A stretch of 64,000 bases of DNA from Myrica gale. Lineage: Eukaryota; Streptophyta; Magnoliopsida; Fagales; Myricaceae. This document shows positions 21,068 through 33,533 of the stretch, one piece after another. The translations under genes were made by a program, and so were the position numbers. Within the stretch, counting starts at the first letter, position 1; each line of letters opens with the position of its first letter. The notes beneath the pieces were generated by a model. That model made no database searches and had not been told where the DNA came from. It saw only the letters and a program-made list of their open reading frames with translations. The DNA is taken from NCBI GenBank assembly GCA_963930655.1, contig OZ005608.1, positions 15,934,001 through 15,998,000 on the forward strand. Reading direction: 5' to 3'.

Positions 21068-22155
21068 GGTTGGCGGGAAGCGAATAGTTGTGGCATGGAA
21101 GAAGTAGAGCCTCTGGCTCTATCGGTCATGAGGAATACGTTGCCGGCAAGGATAAGCAGTGACGGTACGCGTGCGGTCGCATGCTTGTGTGCGAGTGACT
21201 GAATCCAGAGCGAAAGAGGAAAGAGAAGAGGGAGAACTGGGACGTCGTTGCGGTGCGTTTCTGCATCTTCAAAATGAAACTCCAGCCACATAAAATGCAG
21301 AGCAAGACACTTGTGCGTAGTTCCCAGTCCCACGAGAACAATGAATATCTTTTAAATCAGTTAGGTAGCGTTCATTTAAAAACGTAGTATAAGCTTTTAG
21401 ATTTTGTTGCTTATTTTAAAACTTCTCTGAAAAAAATAAAAATAATTGATAAATTTAAATAAAAAATGAAAATAAATAAAATTTAAATGAATATTATAAA
21501 AAAGAGAAATTCTTTTATAATTTTTTTCCTAATCACAGGTTTTAGTCCAGAGTAAGAACAAGTCAAAAAAGATCTCTTCTGCTGTAATGAAAATCAGGAT
21601 ACGAGTCGAGGCCAACTCCTGACCAAACAAATATTTGGATCTGCCTTCATTGGAAAGGTGAATTCAGACTTGATCCCCAAAGGAGCCGGACGAATGGAAG
21701 CAGATCCAGGACCCACTGTTCAACAAAAGAGGAGGAAAAACGGCGGAACAAGAGGGGGAAATTGGAAGGCTCTCTTCTCCTGAAGAATGGTCGTAGAGTG
21801 GTGACTGGTGCCCCATCTCTAGTAGCATCTATATATGTATTGGAACTACTAGTCGTACATCAATTTCTTCCAGGTCAGGTCAACGCTCGAATACAGCATC
21901 CATAATCAATAGTTATCATTTCAACCACAAACATAACAAGCCAAAATAACAATATCATTGCTAGAAACTTTAAACCAAAACGTCATGATCTTTTAGGAAT
22001 CCCAAAGATTCACCATGAAACCCCCAAAACAAAAAAACAAAAAAGCAAAAAAAAACCAATTACAACAGAGTCAGAGACTTTGGGGGACAAGACGTTAGAA
22101 TTCAGTAAACCACAGGTTTCAAGAAGCACCAGCCACCCAGCTGCTCCTCAAAAGT
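21068..22155. other. Intergenic: UPF0114 upstream region and BI-1 3' flank
   Basis: It contains the presumed promoter/5' UTR side of the UPF0114 gene (21068 to about 21400) and, toward 22155, the 3' UTR side of BI-1. I see an AT-rich stretch at 21360-21540 and no further gene. Overlapping frames in 21064-21341 are not supported by any family match. Confidence 0.5.
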
Positions 22156-24682
22156 TCAATCCCTCCTTTTCTTCTTCTTCTCACCCTTCTCAATGGAATT
22201 CTTCAGCTGCACATCAAATAGAGCCATTTAAGCACTGTATATACACACACACAAGGCAAAAAAAAATGTGGTTAATCCAAGGTACTTCAGCTCAACTCAC
22301 CACAATTGTGAGAATTCGAACAAAGACAGCAGCGAAATCAGTGAAAAGGAGGAGTGCATGATTCACATAGTCCAAATCACCATGATGTGCTTTCTCAATT
22401 ATGTCCTGAGTGTCCACAATTGTGAAGCCTACAAACACCAGAAGCCCAAAGTACAACTGCAAAAGTAATCAAGAAAACAGAGTAAGAGAACTGCTAGTAG
22501 CCACCTATTTATTCAATCACCAAAACAGAATACCACATTGATTACACCCTTAGTGCATTCAATTAATCTCCTCACCTCAAACTTGAAGATGGTGGCAGAG
22601 CCCCCAAAGATTGCAGAGGCAAAGTGCAGCCACAGAAGAATGCTAAGGCCAGAAGAAAGCAAACCACCAAGGTAGAGATATTCCCTACGCCTTGCCAACA
22701 AGGCTGCTGCTGAGAAACAACCAAATGCCAGTGCAGTCCCCCCGAAAGCACTAACCAAAATGCTGGAAAGAGGGAAAAAATATTTCATGCATCAGCAAAC
22801 AGTATTCTAACATCAATCTTAACACTGAAGAGCATATCAGGACAATATTTAAGACGTGGGCACAGGAAACAGCGACAACCTATTTTCTCTAGGTTCATAA
22901 AAAACATCTCCACCGTTTGAACTAAGCAATGTATGGATATAAGAAAAGACAGAATTAAATGGTCCCCTCGTGTTTAATAACATACTGGACAGTGGCGTCA
23001 GGTTAATAATTTACATAGTTCTCAATTGGTAACAACTGAAAAAGAATAACAGAGACCAACATTTCACAAAAGGGCACACACCTTGGGTCAATCTCTATGG
23101 CTAAATCAATCAAAGGACCAATTGAAGCCCCCTCAAAGACAGCGGCTGCCATCAACAGTGCAACCCTTTTTTTCTGCTCACGAAGGGAATACATTCCCCA
23201 ACGAATGGAAAAAGAGTTAAAAAAGTATGTGAAACCAGTAAAACGGACTGATAAACTAAAAGCATCAGAGAGTCACAAAACAATCACATACCTCTTGATG
23301 AGAAGGGGTGGAGAGTAGCCAAGCCATGCATCCCATGCATGCAAATGTCGTAAGGAGGCCACCAATGTTCCAGAGAAGATGCAGGTAAGCACCGGCAGCA
23401 GAAGCAATCAAGGCACAGCATAATGACAGGTAGACCTGCAAGATTCATGAAAATAGACAAGGTGATGAAATTGTTGACAGAACTTAACAGGAGCTTCTCA
23501 TAATGCTTTAAGTGTCTCAAAAATGATAACCAAATACCAAAAGAAGTAGCAATCTTCAACAAATCTACCTGTCAGAAACAGAATTCCCAGAAAAATCATT
23601 GAACCAAAACCCTACTTTTAACACGCAGGATCGCATAGAAGTGAAACAACTGCTTGAGTTCCCATTTAAAAAGGTTTGGGTTAGGGAAATATTTCATATA
23701 GTGTAAGGTCAACTGCCGTTTGTTGAGATTCAGCTAAGCTTCTTCGGAGAGAAGAAGATACGATCTTATGATAGATTGATTAATGCTCTTTTATAGTTCT
23801 ACGGAACTAATACCACTCAAGAATAGTTTAGGAGTTTGGTGAAAAAAAAAAAAGAATCTCGAAGCGCATAAATTTCCTTCCTGATGAGAAAGGTAAAATT
23901 TGATTTTTCTCAACCGATTTGAATAAAGATTTCGCACAAAAAGATTTAGTGACTATATAGGTATTAGATTCACAGACATGAGGGAAAATGTATCGAATAT
24001 TTAGAGGACCAAAGGGGTGGCTCTCATAGCCAAAAAAGGAGGAGCAAATATCGATGCAAGATCCCAGATTTTCCAGCCTCAACAATTTCAAATTTTCAGA
24101 CCAATTAGGGGACAGTTTTGCTGAAGATCAAGGCATGTAGAAGACCCTTAAAAGGCCGAGTTTTTAAGGGATCACACCCCTAGAATAGTAGCAACCAAAA
24201 GAAGCAAAACCAAGAAAGTCGAGGAAAAAAGAAGCAGAAATGAAACCCTAGAACAGAGAACGTAACCAATTACACACTGTTCTATCAAACAAGACCTTCA
24301 GGATAATCTGGATATCACTGCGGGTAAAGCAAATTTGTAACATCACTAACACAGAGATCATTCATTAATCATTATTCCTTTGAATTTAAAGGTAAGAAAC
24401 AAGGCCAAACAGAAAATTCATCCAAGATATCGATCCACAAAAACAATTAAAACATTTGAAGAATATAAGAACGGTTTTGCTCTCTGTTTCGCCCTCCCCA
24501 TCGAATTTCACGGTAAATCAACCAAAACCTAAAACAGAGAGAAATCCTTCCAAGAAGACAAATACCTGTTTGAGATGAGCCTGGACGACCGGAGAGATGT
24601 GGCTGAAACTCTTCAGAGAATCGTAGCTCCAACGGTTTCGTGAAGACGACTGTGAACCGAAGAACGATGAGAAGGCATCCAT
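22156..24682 (-). CDS. BI-1: BAX inhibitor 1 (BI-1), ER membrane cell-death suppressor
   Basis: The CDS joins 24682-24566, 23435-23292, 23176-23082, 22762-22576, 22456-22301 and 22206-22156, six exons giving 249 codons. All introns are GT-AG and all phases agree. The product begins [20 protein letters not shown], continues with [66 protein letters not shown] and YFGLLVFVG, and ends in the basic tail [11 protein letters not shown]. It is a multi-pass protein of the Bax inhibitor-1 (UPF0005/TMBIM) family. BI-1 proteins sit in the ER, affect calcium flux and lipid metabolism, and restrain programmed cell death under stress. The C-terminal tail is the part needed for function and calmodulin binding in studied plants. 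Length is as expected and no defect is seen. Confidence 0.97.
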
Positions 24683-24769
24683 TTGCTCAGAAAATGCTTT
24701 AAGACAAAACTGATCAGAAACGTCGAGAAAGAGTAGGAAGGCTGAGAGGATTACGTTACGATTCTCGTC

Positions 24770-24780
24770 TTATATATAAA
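24770..24780 (-). promoter_or_regulatory. Probable TATA box of BI-1
   Basis: TTTATATATA on the minus strand lies about 90 bp upstream of the ATG at 24682, a normal position for a plant TATA box with a short 5' UTR. Confidence 0.6.
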
Positions 24781-26010
24781 TCTTGGTCAGTTGGTCAGCA
24801 TGTCAATTTCCTAGAACTTTCTCCTTTTTTTATCATCCTAGTGGAATTACTATAGTACCACGAACTTGGGTACGGTTCGGAGTTTGGGAAGGGGATAAAT
24901 AAGGGAAATTGAGTGGTTCTTGAAAATTCCAGCCTAACGACGATCTTTCTGCGTAATTGCCTATGCTAACAGAAGAAGGAGAATAATAATAATAATACGA
25001 CGATTTTTTTTTTATGGAATTTTTATAATTTAGTCACTGAGTTTTGCGGTTAATTATGTTAAAATTTAAGGAAGGTTTAACGGATGAAGTGAAAAGTCAA
25101 TACTACATATTCTGAGTGACCAAAAAGTAAAAAAATAAGTTCACTGATCATTTTGTCACCTATACTTAAACTCCAGTAATTAAATTTTTAATTTTTCTTT
25201 TTTATTGTTATAAATTTTTAATATACGGTGACTTGACTAGTAGGTCTAAAAAACGAAAGAGAAAAAATAACAAATCAAATAGAGTCTAATTACGTCATGG
25301 AACCAATAAAATCTCGACATCTGTGAAACAAACCCAATAAATGATCTTAATAGTTGTTGAGGGATTTTTTTAAAAAAAATTAGTTGTTGAGGGATCAAAG
25401 GTATGTTTTTAAGAAGATTACAAAGTGGAAGTCGACAAAACAAAAAGCCTTAATTACCATAACCACTTTTCTTTTTGTTGTGTTGAACGAGGAGTTACAA
25501 ATTCGGACAAATCTTTTGCTTACGTTGCGAGAAATCAATGTTACAGCGAGTATATGTTCGTTTTCACACTTTTTCAGGATTCTAAGTATATTTATAAAAT
25601 TACTATTGAACATATTTAGAATTCAAACACAAACATCAATACATTTTACACAATCTCCAACAATTTTTTAATTTTTATTTAACTTAAATTTTATCTCTCT
25701 ATACTTTTTTCATATGCATAACTCCAATATTTTTTTATTAAACAATTACATCAAATCAATTTTTCATCCACTTTACACCAACACCAATAAAATACTATTC
25801 AACATAAATATTCACAACTTTTCTAAAATCATACATTTTTACTTAAAACGAACATAACCAATGTGAATACACACATGCTCCTACTAAAAAGGTTGATGTG
25901 ATGAGGTAAGCAGTGACTGTTTAATCTCGCTAGACAAACATTCACAATTTTATGTGCCAAAAATTTATTTTCCATTTAAAATCACAAAAAACTTTAAAAG
26001 AATACAAAAT
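24781..26010. other. AT-rich intergenic region
   Basis: No gene, conserved domain or clear transposon terminus was recognised between the BI-1 promoter and the dispersed repeat at 26011. Confidence 0.5.
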
Positions 26011-26470
26011 GTCTGGATCAATAATTAATAAATGAAATGTGATCAAAATGATAATTAAGGGTGTGAGAAGTGTCAATACATTATAGTTAAAAAAAATGAA
26101 AAGTATATTTATCGATTTTTCATTTGAGGAGATGATAGTTGTTTTCTATTAATAATATCATGTATGTTACACAAGTTTATAAAAAAAAATGGTAGTCTTT
26201 GTAGTAGAAGCAAAAAGATTGATGAGGTACATGAAGCATGTTCTTCGATGCGTGTTCTGTGGGGTGCATGAAGCATGTTCTTCAAGATTAAGTGCTGGGA
26301 CAGAGGCTCGAGGATTAGAAGTTGACGAAGACATTTTGGTACTTCGATCCTTTTTTGTTTTTTTCTTGAAAAGCGTTTTCTATTTTTTTTTCAACTTAAA
26401 ATATAAGTCAAAGCAATGTAAAAAAAAATTACATCAAATAATAAATGAATGGGACATTATAATAATTTAA
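26011..26470. repeat. Dispersed AT-rich repeat, copy 1 (continues 27442-27480)
   Basis: It starts tctggatcaataatta and matches 44614-44840 through attaagggtgtgagaagtgt and catcaaataataaatgaatg to the ataatttaatgaatactcaa end. It contains about 200 bp absent from the other copy and is split by the Mutator-like element at 26471-27441. Confidence 0.75.
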
Positions 26471-27441
26471 GGGTTAATGACTTTTATGGTCCTTAGGTTT
26501 TGATCCCTTTACCATTTTCGTCCTTGAGTTTTCTCATTTATCACACGTAGTCCTTGGGTTTCATGGTTTTGTCAAAATGGTCCTCTTCCGTTAGCAGATT
26601 GCACAGTCAACTAACGGCCTACACGTCATCACCAATCAAAACGTGACACGTGTAACTTTTTTAAAAAACAATGCCACGTCATTTCTCTAAAAAAATTACA
26701 AAAAAAAAAAGATTTTTTTTCGTGAAAATTTTTAAAAAAAACCAAACCAAACTTGCCGGAGTTGCAGAGCCATCGCCTGGGTGGTGGCTCAGGAGGAGGG
26801 ACCCCATTTGCAGGGTGGCTCCCGGCCATCCCTTCTCCAGGGGAGGTCGGTGGCTCATGGAGCCACCCCTAGCGGGGGGAGCCTAGATCTGGGCTCCCTT
26901 TGTGGGGTGGCTGGCCGAGAGCCACCATTCTCCAGGGAAGGCGGCTCAGCGAGCCACCCCTCGCTTGTGGGTCCCCCCTTTGCGGTGTGGCCGCAAAGGG
27001 AGCCCATCCCCGTCAAGGGTGGCCGGGAGCCACCCCGCAAACGGGGGGAGCCCAGATCTGGGCTCCCCCGTGAGGGGTGGCTCCCTGAGCCACCGGCCTC
27101 CCTTTCTCCAGGGGAGGCCGGGAGCCAGCGGTGGCTCTGCAACTCCAGCAAGTTTGGTTTGGTTTTTTTTTTTTTAATTTTCACGAAAACAAAATCTTTT
27201 TTTTGTAATTTTTTTAGAGAAATGACGTGGCATTGTTTTAAACAAAATTTACACGTGTCACGTTTTGATTGGTGATGACGTGTAGGCCGTTAGTTGACTG
27301 TGCAATCTCCTAACGGAAGAGGACGGAAGGACCATTTTGACAAAACCGTGAAACCCAAGGACTACGTGTGATAAATGAGAAAATCCAAGGACGAAAATGG
27401 TAAAGGGGTCAAAACCTAAGGACCATAAAAGTCATTAACCC
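26471..27441. mobile_element. Non-autonomous Mutator-like element with long TIRs (971 bp)
   Basis: Terminal inverted repeats of about 300 bp (26471-26772 and 27131-27441) begin gggttaatgacttttatggt. The flanks are an exact 9-bp duplication ATAATTTAA (26462-26470, 27442-27450), typical of Mutator elements. The paralogous repeat at 44783-44791 holds a single ATAATTTAA, that is, an empty site. The 358-bp centre is GC-rich with repeated gagccacc / gggagcc units. Frames through it are open only because of composition, and no transposase is encoded. Confidence 0.92.
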
Positions 27442-28138
27442 ATAATTTAATGAATACTCAAAACAAAGAAAAAATACATAAAATACTAAACATTATCAAT
27501 TTATGAATACTTCTAATCAATACGTAATACTTTCTTATTTATTAATTGTTGTTTTACAAGTTCATCAATTAACAACAATAAAAAAAGATAATATATTAAT
27601 ATTTTTTTGAAGTGAAATGAAGTATAATTTTTTACTCTAAATTGAATTTGGCGGCTGAAAATTCGAGAGCAAGAAAGGTTATAGGTTTAAAAGAAAGAAA
27701 AAACTTAGATAAGATGAGAAAATGATAATTGAAAAAGAAAATAAAAGAAAAGAAAGTCAAAAGTCGTCATTGATAATTCAGTTGATTTATGGTCAACACA
27801 TCGGAGTAAATGAGTCTCAATCTTCGCGTAACTCCTTTTGCAAAACAACAAAGATCGCATATGCTGAGGTGTATGAAAGTGAAGTTAATGGATAGCGAAT
27901 TAAATTTTTATTAATGATTACATATCGGCCCAAGGAGGAATCGTCCATTCGATTACGTCTCTAGTGGAACCTAAACATATGTCACAACATCGGAATTCTT
28001 TGTTCGCATAGCAAGTGTCGCAAAAGTAGCATTTGTAATTGATCCACCATTCTGGGAACGACACTGGTATCCCGACTACTTCTGGAATGTGGCAAGATTA
28101 TTCTTCTGGACATTCCAATTTGTCCTTCGGTCTGTATC

Positions 28139-31100
28139 TGTCACGCCCCGAACGGCATCCCGCAGGGACCGTGACAGCCGCGAGCTATCCCCCGGATGAC
28201 TCCAGCGTTCTTACTTATTGTTTTACTTGATTACGGCGGAAACGTACAGGATCGCGAGGGGTTCGAGCAAATACTTACATAAACAAGGTTCTCATTAAGT
28301 TCATACAAAACATATAATTAACATATTAGAACCCAATTAGTGACGCTCGTGTCACTATCAACAAAATGCGAAACATAATATCTTGGGCATCTAGGTCAGG
28401 TAGTCCTCCTGACTCTCTTCACCTGATACATCTGGAATGACACAATTTTAAAAACGTGAGTCAAAAAGACTCAGTAAGGGAAAAACGTAAAACTTAAATC
28501 ATGCTCTTGACTCATGCTTGCTTAATCATGAAAGAAAGAAAACTTGATAATTGATGCATATGCATGCTCATGAATTATGCATATGCTCTTGTTTAGTGTT
28601 TTTCGGCCCCAGGCCCTTGAAAACCACTTTCTTTCATACTTGCTTGTAAAACTGGCCCTTGGCCCTTAAAATCTTTCTTTCGTACTTGTACCCTTGTTGG
28701 CCTTATCATAATTATTTCATGTCTTTTATTTGCGGGCTCGCTTCATTTGACCCCTGAAGTCAGGGTTGTGCGTTCCCTTCGGAACCGTCCCCGAATTCCC
28801 TTGGAGACCTTAACATCTGGTCGAGCTAGCCCTTGAAGTGGCCCCAGGCCTGATGGCTAGACACGACCCTTGGAGGCACCACACCTTCTCACTGTCCTTC
28901 AGTGTGGCTTGCACAGCCTCTTGGATTCACCCATCCTTCTCATAAATGTCCTTCGGTATGGGAGTCCAACTTGATGGTACGGTACCGACCGGTGCCCCTT
29001 ATCTTAACTTATCGTTTCATAAAACTTCTCATATTCTTTCCATAAAAATCATTGCATAACTTTCTTCTTGAAAAATTCATGCAATGCACATGTCATGTCA
29101 TGCTTGCTTAAAATTCATACTTGCTTAAAATTCATGCTTGTTCATGAAATTCATATCATGTCATGCTTTCTTAAAACCCATACGTGTTCATGAAACGATG
29201 CAGTGTGTCATTCCAGTTTTGAAAAGAAATACTTACTGTCCACTTACAGTATCCACTTACAGTTGGTCCTCTTGTTCGTATATACAGACACGTGGATCAC
29301 CTACAAGCGATTCAAATATTCTTTTAGACTTTAAGAATTATGAAATCATTTCTTTTTGAAATCAGTCATCAATCGAAGATATATATATGTATATATATAT
29401 ATATATATACATATTACTGAAATTCATTTAATTACAAAATAATTATTTTATTCTTTTCCTTAACAAATATTCAAAACTTAGTTTATTAAATCATTAATAT
29501 TTTTATTGAAATAAAAATATATTTATCCATGTACATGTCTCGATTAGGGTTAAATAATACTCATAGGTTTAGATTTAAACCTAAGTCTCTTTTTATTACA
29601 CGTACTACATTAAAACCTTATTTCTAACTATTAATAAATTATTCATGATTAAATCTTAACTTAGACTTTAACCCTCAAATAAAACCCGAGTAAAACTTAA
29701 CTAGGGTTCCAATAATATTTAATAAAGATCATGGCTCTATAATATTATTCCAACTAGCCTAACCCTAATTTTTCTCATCCAACACAACAATGAAAATACA
29801 TAAATCATGAATTGCACTTAGGGTTAACTTTTCTTGCAACTTTCGGCCACTACCATTTATGCACCAATTAAATCACAACTTTTTCTCCAAGGGTGATCCC
29901 ATCCTCCAATCAACAATTTCACAACCTAATATCTATAATTCAAAGCACCAACACCATACACTATACTCATGGCATTCGGCCAACACATGTTTTTACCCAA
30001 TGATTAGTTTTCTTTTATTTCCTTCAACATGCATGCTTCCAATACTTAACATAATCATCTACTATGCATTTAAGGTCATAAATCTTGCACATGTTAAGGC
30101 CAATGTCCAGATCTACACATATTCAAAACTATACATGAAAATCCACATAGCTTATTTTCGGCCTTACCCCAAAATGTACCCTTTTCATGCTAAAAATTAT
30201 ATCATGCATATCCTTTGCATTTGTGACCTAACTAGCATGCATACACTTAATCCTTTTTATCAAATAATTCCATCAACAATAGATCTACTCTTTATTCACA
30301 CTAATATCCATAGATCTAAACAAAGATATCATTTTTCATCACCCAACATATCAAAAACTTAGATCTAACTTCCTTTAGCTTGCATTGTTCTCCATTTACA
30401 TTTTTCTTCACATACAACCTTAGATCTAGGGCTTCCATGGTTAGATCTAGCATGTAAACAACTTAGGGTTCCTAAGCATCCAAGATCTAACAACATCAAG
30501 GCATCTATCAAAATAAAACTTCAAGATCTTATACATAGGCCATTCGGCCACTCATGCTAACCCAACAAAATCATTTTAGCCTTACCTTGTTGTTTGTCCA
30601 AGCTTGAGCACCTAGAAAATAAAACATTTATGGTTAGTACTTGTGATGCTTAAGGCAAGAACATCAATGAACTAATCTTACCTTTACTCTTTACCAACTC
30701 TTCCTATCCTTTTCCTCCTTCAAAGATTCGGTCCACCCTCCTTAGAAATGACCAAGCTTGGTTGAAAAGAAGCTCTATGGTGGTGAAGAGGACATGGTAA
30801 GTTTGAAGAATAATGGTGTCAAATGGCTAGGTTTTCATGGTAGGATTTTTGTCTACAACAAGAGAGATTTACTTGGCTTTTGGAATGGGTTTTGGCAAGC
30901 TAGATGGAAGTGGTTTAGAGGCAAGATGAAATGCACAAACCTTGAACTCTTGAGTGTGAGATTCGGTCAAGGCTTGAAAATGGGAGAGAATGGAGAGGTT
31001 TGCAATATTCGGCCAAGGCTTGGAATGGGAGAGAGTTGAGTGAAATGGGGGGGGGGGTTCGGTCATGGCATTAGCAAGGGGATTGGTGTGAGATTGAGTC

Positions 31101-32136
31101 TCCCCATGCAACCCTAAGGCTATGACATAGGGTTTGAGAGTGACTTGACAAGAGAGAGAGAAATGAAAAAGCAAAAAAATGGAAAATGGTGAAGGGGGGA
31201 GGGCCTTGGTCGACATTCCTAAGCTTCCCTTTCTTTCTTTTTTTATTTTCTTTTTACTTCAATGCTTTGTCTTATCAATTCTTACACACTTACACCTTCT
31301 TACACATCTCTTACACATCACATGGCACCTCACTTTGGCTTTCAATTTTCTCCTCCTTGCCTTTCACGTAAAAGCCCTCCTTTGCTTAGTTTGGTTGCTT
31401 TCCAACCAACCTAGTTACTTCCACATTGAATTGCAACTAACTTTCAACTTGGTTTTCACTTATCACCTAACTTATCACTTTATAAGCTCTCTTACTTATC
31501 TATCCATTCCAATAGCTTATCACCTTACAAGTATGATATCTTATCATGTGATAATGGCCTTAGCCTATCTCTACAATAATCACAAGGCCTTATCACTCTA
31601 AAAGTTTCCTAACTTATCATGCTTGCTTATCACTATGATAAGCAAGTGTGCTTATCAATTAAATCATTTCTAAACATATCACATAACTACATAGCTTATC
31701 TTTGAATATTCACATGGAAATTCTATAGAACACATCATAATATTACATGTCACATACAATATTTAATCCATGTATTCAAAAGAATTGCATTATTTAATCT
31801 ATTAATAATTTCGGCTTATACAAGGAAATTATTAAAGCATAATTCAAATTATATGGTCCATGAATCATATTAGGTAAATGAAAAATATCAATTTGTAAAA
31901 GAGGAACTTACTTGGAAATTTCGGCTCTTAATATAATTTATACTTGCATAAAATGGCATTGAAATTATTTAAAGAGATTTTATGAATTAAAATCCCATTT
32001 TAATCGAAATACCATAACATAAAAATTAGGCCATACATTGGCCAAAACATAGCCCCATTAAGAAATAAAAACTATTACATTGGAAAAATAAAAATAATAC
32101 ATAAGCAATTACGTAGGAGAAAATCGGGGTCTCACA
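28139..32136 (+). mobile_element. Large non-coding LTR-like element (3,998 bp), copy 2
   Basis: It starts TGTCACGCCCCGAACGG, ends GGGGTCTCACA, and is flanked by exact GTATC duplications (28134-28138, 32137-32141). It is collinear with the element at 5920-9275 but longer. It has the same 38-nt terminal hairpin, an (AT)n tract at 29380-29411 and no recognisable coding domain. A solo LTR of an unusually long-LTR retrotransposon is the best reading. Confidence 0.8.
29380..29411. repeat. (AT)n microsatellite
   Basis: A nearly pure TA tract with one TG interruption, inside the large LTR-like element. Confidence 0.9.
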
Positions 32137-32647
32137 GTATCGATTTTTATCAGTACGTCCCCATCTGGCTATTGCCCAGTCTTGAATGTCGCGTCTGACC
32201 CCCATTTATTCTGCTCGTAGTTGCTCTCTCAACTCGGTCATTATGTCAATAGCAGTTTGCCTTGCATCTCCGCCTTGATGGTGGTAGGCCAGAACGAGGA
32301 GATATTTGACCTTCGGGTTCCTTCCTTTTGCTGAGGCGTGAACATCCCTTGGTCTTTCTTCAACCGTCGCGATCCATCACATCTTTACACTACCTCGGAT
32401 GAAAAGTTCGTGCGGGTTTTGGCTTATATAACATTTTTCGCTGAAAATTTTCCATACCACATTCAGGTGATATGGAGGTGTTATATCTTCGATATACCAC
32501 GGATCCGTGAGCTGCCTGGTAGAATTGCTTCGATACCACGCAGAGGTTTTGTCATTCTCTCGGGTTATAATGGACAAGCCAGCTTAGCACTTCAGACCAA
32601 AGCTCTTCAAGCAGGTATAGAGTATAATTGCAAATTGATGGTTGCAT

Positions 32648-33533
32648 CCTTAGTCTTTTGGTTGTTCTTTGTTTTCCCCTTTTTTGTTGCCTCTATTGAG
32701 ATGGTCTCTCTCTTTATACCTGCACATTTTGGCGGTTACCTTTTAAAAGAAATTACTCAAGGAAAACTGTTCAATTGATTGTACGTCGTCTCTTCGTCTT
32801 TCGAGTTGCATGTTTCCCTCAATTCTGTATTTTTGGCGTCCGGTGTTTTGACTACTTCTTGTCTGTGGATGAAACGTGGCCACTTTAAATGTCTTCGACA
32901 ATCGTGGAGACTAGTGTGTTCTCACTTCGCGTTTCTCTAGCAACATGTATCATTTAATGCAGTCGTTTTTCACGCTTGATGCTCCGGCTGATTAACGTCT
33001 GCAGGTGACACGTAGTCGGTCGGAGGTTTGTGACGGTTTGCTAAAGTTAGTGTGCATCGTTCCGCTCACATAAGAGGACAGTCAAGAATAGTTTTTGTCA
33101 TCATTGTTTCGGCTGCTTGTTGTCTGGAACGACACGTGGCCTGTCCCAGCTTCCCTATGACTGTAAGAATTGTCGTGCATCGTTTAACTGTGCTTCGGGC
33201 AGTCTGTTGCATTTAATGCACCAGCCTTCGACCTTTGACGCTTCAGCTGATTATCGTCTTGAACAGTCTGTTGCCTGTAATGTAGCAGATTTGTGACGTT
33301 TGATGATTCAGAGATTTACACTCCATATCGGTCTTTTTTGGATTGTTATACCAAATTTGGTTTTGTTTCCTTCATCAGTGATCTGCAACTTCTATTCAGT
33401 TAGTTTATTTTTGGCAGCTTGCCCTTTCAATCGATTTGCAGCCATATGATTTAATTTTGAATGGGGTACTTTGTTTCATGCCAGTAGCCCATAAAAATAA
33501 CTTTTATGGAATAAAAGCTAATTTCATTAATTA
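32648..33533. other. Intergenic region between the two F-box pseudogenes
   Basis: The 5' flank of pseudogene 1 (a GGTATAAAGAG motif on the minus strand near 32720) and the 3' flank of pseudogene 2. It has moderate GC and no transposon ends or further genes. Confidence 0.5.

Larger units (their letters stand above)
27918..32647 (-). pseudogene. F-box family pseudogene 1, split by a giant LTR
   Basis: From ATG 32647 the minus strand encodes LYLLEELWSEVLSWLVHYN and LCVVSKQFYQAAHGSVVYR, an F-box motif. After frame changes it continues with NPKVKYLLVLAYHHQGGDA, resembling the helical Sel1-like repeats of plant F-box proteins of the At2g35280/At1g67340 type. Removing 28139-32136 and one GTATC joins the frame again, and it ends with a Cys-rich segment (CYFCDTCYANKEFRCCDIC) before TAA 27918. 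Several stops (for example near 32554 and 32200) and at least one frameshift show decay. A second copy lies upstream at 33534-35446. Confidence 0.65.

Noticed and set aside
20789..21341. Additional overlapping ORFs upstream of UPF0114 exon 1
   Set aside because: Other frames of the same exon or its 5' region. None shows a conserved domain.
26781..27275. Gene encoded in the GC-rich Mutator-like element
   Set aside because: Open in several frames on both strands, low complexity, running into the TIR. This is composition, not coding.
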